Shown here in pieces: positions 7,283-11,020 of a DNA stretch of 11,020 nucleotides (position 1 is its first letter; each line of letters opens with the position of its first letter). The notes beneath the pieces were generated by a model. That model did no database searches. It saw nothing but the letters and a program-made list of their open reading frames with translations, and had not been told where the DNA came from. The translations under genes were made by a program, and so were the position numbers. This DNA is from an uncultured Gammaproteobacteria bacterium (GTDB lineage Bacteria > Pseudomonadota > Gammaproteobacteria > PS1 > Pseudothioglobaceae), in NCBI GenBank assembly GCA_929200175.1, contig CAKMYR010000033.1, forward strand, positions 800 through 11,819, written 5' to 3'.

Positions 7283-8155
7283 TTATCCTCTAGGATGATG
7301 TTTTTGATGTTGTGATTTTAATTGTACATTTTGAATATGAGTATATATTTGAGTAGTTGAAATATCACTATGTCCTAACATAAGTTGAACTGATCTAATA
7401 TCAGCACCTTTTTGTACTAAATGAGTAGCAAATGCATGTCTAAGGGTATGCGGAGATAATGGCTTATTTATTTTAGCTTTAGCTGTATAAAATTTAATAA
7501 TATAGAAAAAATTTTGTCTACTCATACTTGAGCCGCGATTAGTTAAAAAATATTTATCTGTTTTAGTGCTTTTTAATAAATAATTTCTTGCTTTTTTTTC
7601 ATATAAATTAAGATAATGAATTGCCATTTCTCCCATTGGTAAAACTCTCTCTTTATTACTTTTGCCTTGAATTTTAATACATTCATCATTTATGTTAATA
7701 TTAAAATAATCTAAATTTATTAATTCTGAAACTCGCAATCCGCAAGAATACATAAGCTCAAGCATAGCGCGATCTCTAATTCCAAAAATACTTTTTTTAT
7801 CTGGTGAATTTAATAATGTATCAACTTCTTTGATAGTTAAAAAAATAGGTAGTTTTTGTTCTTGTTTAGGGTGGTGTAATTTATCTGTGGGGTTTTGTTC
7901 AATATATTTTTGTTTAACTAAATATTGATAAAACATCCGAAAACAGGTTAAAACTCTTGCTTGACTAGATGGATTTAGTTGTCTTTTTTGAAAATATTTT
8001 TCAATGTTGTTGCTATTTATCTTTACTAAAGGAGATTTAAGCCATTTTGAAAATATTTTAAGATCTGATTTATAAGCTAATAAAGTATTTTCACTAGCAC
8101 CAGATAAAAGCCAGTAATTATCTAAAAACTCTTCAATAATTTTTTGATTATCCAT
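7283..8155 (-). CDS. xerD: Site-specific tyrosine recombinase XerD
   Basis: XerD acts with XerC at dif, under FtsK control, to resolve chromosome dimers before division. The 290 residues match the family (E. coli 298). An N-terminal SAM-like core-binding domain (about 1-85) is followed by the catalytic domain. All catalytic residues are present: Arg141 in C-G-L-R-V-S-E-L, Lys165 in I-Q-G-K-S-N-K-E-R, His236 and Arg239 in P-H-T-L-R-H-A-F-A-T-H-L, His262 in L-G-H-S-D-I-S-T-T, and the nucleophile Tyr271 in Q-I-Y-T-H. The C-terminus H-H-P-R-G and L-G-H-S-D favour XerD over XerC. No phage or integrative-element genes lie nearby, so this is the housekeeping enzyme. The start is ATG 8153-8155, without a visible Shine-Dalgarno, just downstream of the rplS terminator. 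It therefore needs its own weak promoter or read-through. Confidence 0.95.
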   Translation of the reverse strand: MDNQKIIEEFLDNYWLLSGASENTLLAYKSDLKIFSKWLKSPLVKINSNNIEKYFQKRQLNPSSQARVLTCFRMFYQYLVKQKYIEQNPTDKLHHPKQEQKLPIFLTIKEVDTLLNSPDKKSIFGIRDRAMLELMYSCGLRVSELINLDYFNININDECIKIQGKSNKERVLPMGEMAIHYLNLYEKKARNYLLKSTKTDKYFLTNRGSSMSRQNFFYIIKFYTAKAKINKPLSPHTLRHAFATHLVQKGADIRSVQLMLGHSDISTTQIYTHIQNVQLKSQHQKHHPRG

Positions 8156-8174
8156 TTTTAGATAAATTTAATAC

Positions 8175-8202
8175 AAAAAATGCTAGTTAAACTAGCATTT
8201 TT
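8175..8202 (-). terminator. Rho-independent terminator after rplS
   Basis: The inverted repeat TGCTAGT (8181-8187), loop TAA, ACTAGCA (8191-8197) forms a perfect 7-bp stem with a 3-nt loop. It is flanked by six A on the left (8175-8180) and five T on the right (8198-8202). Read on the minus strand it lies 20-50 nt after the rplS stop and ends in a T run, as expected for an intrinsic terminator. The flanking A/T runs would also allow function on the plus strand, though no plus-strand gene ends here. Confidence 0.85.
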
Positions 8203-8221
8203 GCAATCAATTTAAAAAAAG

Positions 8222-8581
8222 TTAACCTATTTTTTTAACTGTAATTTTTTCTTTAATTCTAGCTTTTTTACCAGTTAAGCTACGCATATAATAAAGCTTA
8301 GCTTTTCGTACTTTGCCACGACGCTTAATCGTAATTGAATCAATTATCTTTGAATGAGTTTGAAAAACTCTTTCAACTCCTTCGCCTTGAAAGACTTTTC
8401 TAACGGTAAAAGATGAGCCTATACCACGATTTTTTTTAGCTATTACCACTCCTTCAAATGCTTGCAGTCTTTCTCTGTTGCCTTCACGAACTTTTACTTT
8501 TACTGTAATTGTATCGCCTGCTGAGAATTGAGGTATATCTTTTACTAGTTGTTCTTTCTCTATTTCGCTAATTAAATTCAC
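8222..8581 (-). CDS. rplS: 50S ribosomal protein L19
   Basis: L19 lies at the 30S/50S interface of the ribosome. The 119 residues carry the family core: F-x-x-G-D-T-I-T-V-K-V, R-L-Q-A-F-E-G-V-V-I-A, the R-G-I-G-S-S-F-T-V-R-K segment, G-V-E-R-V-F-Q-T-H-S, and the basic R-R-G-K-V-R-K-A-K-L-Y-Y. The start is GTG at 8579-8581, supported by an AAGG ribosome binding site 7 nt upstream and by agreement with the family N-terminus. A good promoter (TTGTTT, 17 nt, TATAAT) and an intrinsic terminator bracket the gene, so it appears monocistronic. In E. coli and most relatives rplS is last in rpsP-rimM-trmD-rplS; here the upstream neighbour is divergent gltD, so that operon is broken. Confidence 0.98.
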   Translation of the reverse strand: MNLISEIEKEQLVKDIPQFSAGDTITVKVKVREGNRERLQAFEGVVIAKKNRGIGSSFTVRKVFQGEGVERVFQTHSKIIDSITIKRRGKVRKAKLYYMRSLTGKKARIKEKITVKKIG

Positions 8582-8588
8582 TTTTAAG

Positions 8589-8592
8589 CCTT
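8589..8592 (-). promoter_or_regulatory. Shine-Dalgarno of rplS
   Basis: AAGG on the minus strand, 7 nt before the GTG at 8579-8581, is the best ribosome binding site on this strand and decides the non-ATG start. Confidence 0.65.
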
Positions 8593-8611
8593 AATAATTT
8601 AAAAAAGTTGG

Positions 8612-8640
8612 ATTATACCTTTATTCTTATTAATAAACAA
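8612..8640 (-). promoter_or_regulatory. Sigma-70 promoter of rplS
   Basis: On the minus strand, TTGTTT (8640-8635) is followed after exactly 17 nt by a perfect TATAAT (8617-8612). Transcription would start near 8605, giving a leader of about 25 nt that includes the AAGG site. This is the best-formed promoter in the window and explains how rplS is expressed away from its usual operon. Confidence 0.7.
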
Positions 8641-8693
8641 TACTAACCAGTTAGCTAGCAACTAAAAATTTATAATTTAAAAAACTAAAGCTA

Positions 8694-8702
8694 TGAGATA
8701 AT
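8694..8702 (+). promoter_or_regulatory. Candidate extended -10 element for gltD
   Basis: TGAGATAAT lies 26 nt before the gltD ATG and fits an extended -10 (TG, one base, GATAAT). No clear -35 is seen at the proper distance. A TATAAT at 8671-8676 is an alternative. The divergent rplS promoter lies about 55 nt to the left. Confidence 0.35.
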
Positions 8703-8728
8703 ATTAATTTTTTAAATAATAGTAATTT

Positions 8729-10165
8729 ATGGGAAAAGTAACAGGATTTAAAGAATTTACCAGAAAAGATGTGGAATATCGCTCAGTTAAAGCTCGTAGT
8801 AATGATTACGATGAAATATTTATTAATAAATCTAATAAAGATAATCTACGACAACAAGGTGCAAGATGTATGGATTGCGGCATTCCTTTTTGTCAATCAG
8901 AAAATGGTTGTCCAGTTGATAATTTAATCCCTGAATGGAATGATTTAATTTATAACAATAAATGGAAAGAAGCCTTAACTCGTTTGCATAAAACTAATAA
9001 TTTTCCAGAATTTACTGGTAGAGTTTGTCCGGCTCCTTGTGAAAGTTCTTGTGTATTAGGTATTATTGATTTACCCGTTACTATTAAAAATATTGAGCAA
9101 GAAATTATTGATTATGGTTTTAAAAAAGGCTGGGTTAAGTCATATAAAGTAAAGCAACGTTCTGATAAAAAAGTAGCCATCATTGGTTCAGGTCCTGCTG
9201 GTTTAGCTGCAGCTGACGAACTAAATAAACTTGGTCATAATATTACAGTATTTGAGCGTGATGATAGAATTGGCGGACTTTTAATGTACGGCATTCCCAA
9301 CATGAAACTTGATAAAAAAATAGTTGATTTTAGAGTTAATTTACTAAAAGATTCTGGTATTAAGTTTGTTACTAATACTGATATTGGTAAAGATATAAAA
9401 ATTAGCAAATTAAAACAAGATTTTGATGCCTTAATATTAGCTACAGGAGCTACCAAATCAAGAGATTTATTAGTTGATAATCGTGATGCAAGCGGGATAG
9501 TTTTAGCGATGGATTACCTTACTAAAAATACCAAAAGTCTGCTTGATTTTGGTAAAGCTGAAGAAAAATTATCAGCCAAAGGAAAAGATGTGATTGTGAT
9601 AGGAGGAGGGGATACTGGCGCTGATTGTATCGCTACAGCTTTGCGTCAAGGAGCAAAATCAATTATCAATTTTGAATTGATGAAAAAGCCAAGTATCGAA
9701 AGAGAAGATAATAATCCTTGGCCTTTATGGCCATTAATTTATCGCGTTGATTATGCGCACAAAGAAGCACATCAATTATTTGGAAAAGATGTTAGAGAAT
9801 ATCAAATAATGACAGAATCTTTTGTTAAAGATAAAAACGGTAAAGTTTGTGGTATTAAAACTATAAATGTTGATTTTAATGACGGTAAATTAATCAAAAT
9901 TAAAAATAGTGAAAAAATTTGGGATGCACAATTAGTTTTATTATCAATGGGATTTGTATCTCCTGAGCATTATTTAAGTGATGATGCTAATATTGACATT
10001 GACAAATACGGTAATTACAAAGCAGAATATAATCAATATTTGACTTCCAAAGAAAAAATATTTGCTGCAGGAGATTGTCGTCGTGGACAATCACTAGTTG
10101 TTTGGGCTATCAACGAAGGTAGAGGAGTAGCAGCTAAAGTCAATGAATATTTGACAAAAACATAA
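8729..10165 (+). CDS. gltD: Glutamate synthase (NADPH) small subunit
   Basis: GltD oxidises NADPH and feeds electrons through FAD and iron-sulfur clusters to GltB, which makes two glutamates from glutamine and 2-oxoglutarate. The 478 residues match the family (E. coli 472). An N-terminal ferredoxin-like region has Cys47, Cys50, Cys55 and Cys61 in C-M-D-C-G-I-P-F-C and G-C-P-V-D-N, then Cys100, Cys104 and Cys108 in R-V-C-P-A-P-C-E-S-S-C. The FAD site is I-G-S-G-P-A-G-L-A-A-A (about 152-162) and the NADPH site I-G-G-G-D-T-G-A-D-C (about 291-300). The C-terminal A-A-G-D-C-R-R-G-Q-S-L-V-V-W-A-I-N-E-G closes the FAD domain. The ATG at 8729 has no Shine-Dalgarno but gives the normal N-terminus. gltB is not upstream, where rplS is divergent, nor downstream, where argJ starts 5 nt after the stop. 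GltD-like subunits of other oxidoreductases are possible, but the N-terminus and length fit true GltD. Confidence 0.95.
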   Translation: MGKVTGFKEFTRKDVEYRSVKARSNDYDEIFINKSNKDNLRQQGARCMDCGIPFCQSENGCPVDNLIPEWNDLIYNNKWKEALTRLHKTNNFPEFTGRVCPAPCESSCVLGIIDLPVTIKNIEQEIIDYGFKKGWVKSYKVKQRSDKKVAIIGSGPAGLAAADELNKLGHNITVFERDDRIGGLLMYGIPNMKLDKKIVDFRVNLLKDSGIKFVTNTDIGKDIKISKLKQDFDALILATGATKSRDLLVDNRDASGIVLAMDYLTKNTKSLLDFGKAEEKLSAKGKDVIVIGGGDTGADCIATALRQGAKSIINFELMKKPSIEREDNNPWPLWPLIYRVDYAHKEAHQLFGKDVREYQIMTESFVKDKNGKVCGIKTINVDFNDGKLIKIKNSEKIWDAQLVLLSMGFVSPEHYLSDDANIDIDKYGNYKAEYNQYLTSKEKIFAAGDCRRGQSLVVWAINEGRGVAAKVNEYLTKT

Positions 10166-10170
10166 TAAAT

Positions 10171-11020
10171 ATGTCTGTATTATTACCAGTAAAAGGCGTT
10201 TATTGTTCTTCTGTTAGTGCTAATATCAAAAAAAATAATGAGTTAGATTTATCCGTAATATTGTTTGCTAAAAAAAGCAAAGTAGCTGGAGTATTTACTA
10301 AAAATGTTTTTTGTGCAGCTCCAGTTATAGTTGCTAAAGATAATCTAAAAAAATCACCATTAGCCTTTTTAATTAACAGCGGTAATGCCAATGCAGGAAA
10401 TGGAAAAACAGGCATGGCAAATGCAATTAAAAGCTGCGAAATTTTAGCTAAAGAATTAAATATAAAAACTAATCAAATACTTCCTTTTTCTACTGGAGTA
10501 ATAGGGCAACAATTAGATTTGTCTAAATTTTCATCAGCAATTCCAAAAGCAGTTGATATGCTTTCATTAAAAGGCATTAATGATGTTGCCAAAGGTATTT
10601 TAACTACAGATACTGTAGAAAAAACTGTAAGCAAACAATTTGAAGTAAATGGAAAAACAGTAACAATTAGTGGCGTAGCAAAAGGCTCTGGAATGATTTG
10701 TCCTAACATGGCAACTATGCTTAGTTTTATTTTTACTGATATTAAAGCTAAGCAAGAAGAATTACAAGCATGTTTAAATATTACAACCGCTAAATCCTTT
10801 AATCGTATTACTGTTGATGGTGATACTTCAACAAATGATGCTTGTATGCTAGTTGCAACTGGATTATCTGATGTTGATATTAGTGATTGTAGGTATGAAT
10901 TTAATCAAGCCATTGAAGAAGTTGCCAAAACTTTAGCGCATAAAATTATTAAAGATGGAGAAGGTGCTACAAAGTTTGTTGAAATTTGTGTAACAGGAGG
11001 CAATACTAGCTCTGATTGTT
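10171..11020 (+). CDS. argJ: Bifunctional glutamate N-acetyltransferase/ornithine acetyltransferase ArgJ, 3' truncated
   Basis: ArgJ moves the acetyl group from N-acetylornithine to glutamate (cyclic arginine pathway) and in bifunctional forms also acetylates glutamate from acetyl-CoA. The frame from ATG 10171 stays open for 283 codons to the window edge, against a usual length near 400. Family marks are G-V-Y-C near the start, I-N-S-G-N-A-N-A-G, the S-T-G-V-I-G-Q-Q-L oxyanion-hole region, K-G-S-G-M-I-C-P-N-M-A-T-M-L-S-F, D-G-D-T-S-T-N-D and D-G-E-G-A-T-K-F. Self-cleavage between Ala181 and Thr182 would create alpha and beta chains, with Thr182 as the nucleophile. The gene follows gltD by 5 nt without a Shine-Dalgarno, so it is almost certainly cotranscribed and coupled, linking glutamate formation to its first use in arginine synthesis. 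Whether it is mono- or bifunctional cannot be decided from this sequence. Confidence 0.96.
   Translation, partial: MSVLLPVKGVYCSSVSANIKKNNELDLSVILFAKKSKVAGVFTKNVFCAAPVIVAKDNLKKSPLAFLINSGNANAGNGKTGMANAIKSCEILAKELNIKTNQILPFSTGVIGQQLDLSKFSSAIPKAVDMLSLKGINDVAKGILTTDTVEKTVSKQFEVNGKTVTISGVAKGSGMICPNMATMLSFIFTDIKAKQEELQACLNITTAKSFNRITVDGDTSTNDACMLVATGLSDVDISDCRYEFNQAIEEVAKTLAHKIIKDGEGATKFVEICVTGGNTSSDC

Noticed and set aside
7283..8155. xerD as the integrase of a mobile element
   Set aside because: All signature motifs and the H-H-P-R-G end fit chromosomal XerD, and no attachment site, tRNA or cargo genes are nearby.
8646..8664. A GTTAGCTAGCAAC near-palindrome between rplS and gltD, as an operator or a relative of the rplS terminator stem
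   Set aside because: Only four outer base pairs form around a 7-nt loop, and the similarity to the terminator is a shared CTAG core.
9235..10709. Minus-strand open frames (9235-9456, 10200-10415, 10473-10709) within gltD and argJ
   Set aside because: They are antisense to conserved coding sequence and match no family I recognise.

Overview
The window looks like an ordinary stretch of chromosome from a very A+T-rich proteobacterium (roughly 30% G+C by eye). CarA, CarB, GreA, L19, XerD and GltD are full length. From remembered sequences, CarB, GreA and XerD resemble the gammaproteobacterial (E. coli) proteins closely. The standard code is used, with TGG for Trp and no in-frame TGA. Low G+C, short intergenic gaps and biosynthetic autonomy would suit a streamlined marine gammaproteobacterium, for example the SUP05/Thioglobus group or its symbiotic relatives. 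That placement is an inference and is not proven by the window.

Layout from left to right: (1) the 3' end of a thiouridylase-like PP-loop protein on the plus strand, open at the left edge, converging on thiS (minus strand); (2) a short divergent promoter region, then a plus-strand run carA - mlaA - carB - greA, with a 20-nt carA/mlaA overlap, a 12-nt mlaA/carB gap and a 68-nt carB/greA gap; (3) convergent to this, a minus-strand group read as rplS, xerD, alkB, with a clear rho-independent terminator between rplS and xerD; (4) divergent from rplS, the plus-strand pair gltD - argJ separated by 5 nt, with argJ cut by the right edge. No gene-free stretch exceeds 300 bases; the longest is about 147 nt, between rplS and gltD.

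Functionally the window is rich in nitrogen metabolism. GltD provides electrons for glutamate synthesis, ArgJ recycles acetyl groups between N-acetylornithine and glutamate, and CarAB makes carbamoyl phosphate for arginine and pyrimidines. The other genes cover transcript cleavage (GreA), ribosome assembly (L19), chromosome dimer resolution (XerD), alkylation repair (AlkB family), outer-membrane lipid asymmetry (MlaA) and sulfur transfer (ThiS, thiouridylase-like protein).

I see no mobile element, CRISPR array, tRNA or rRNA, phage gene or defence system, and no clearly new system. The points worth a second look are an mlaA gene lodged inside carAB and encoding an MlaA without a lipobox, substitutions in the nucleotide-effector pocket of CarB, the scarcity of Shine-Dalgarno sequences, the separation of rplS from trmD and of gltD from gltB, and an isolated thiS beside a thiouridylase-like gene.
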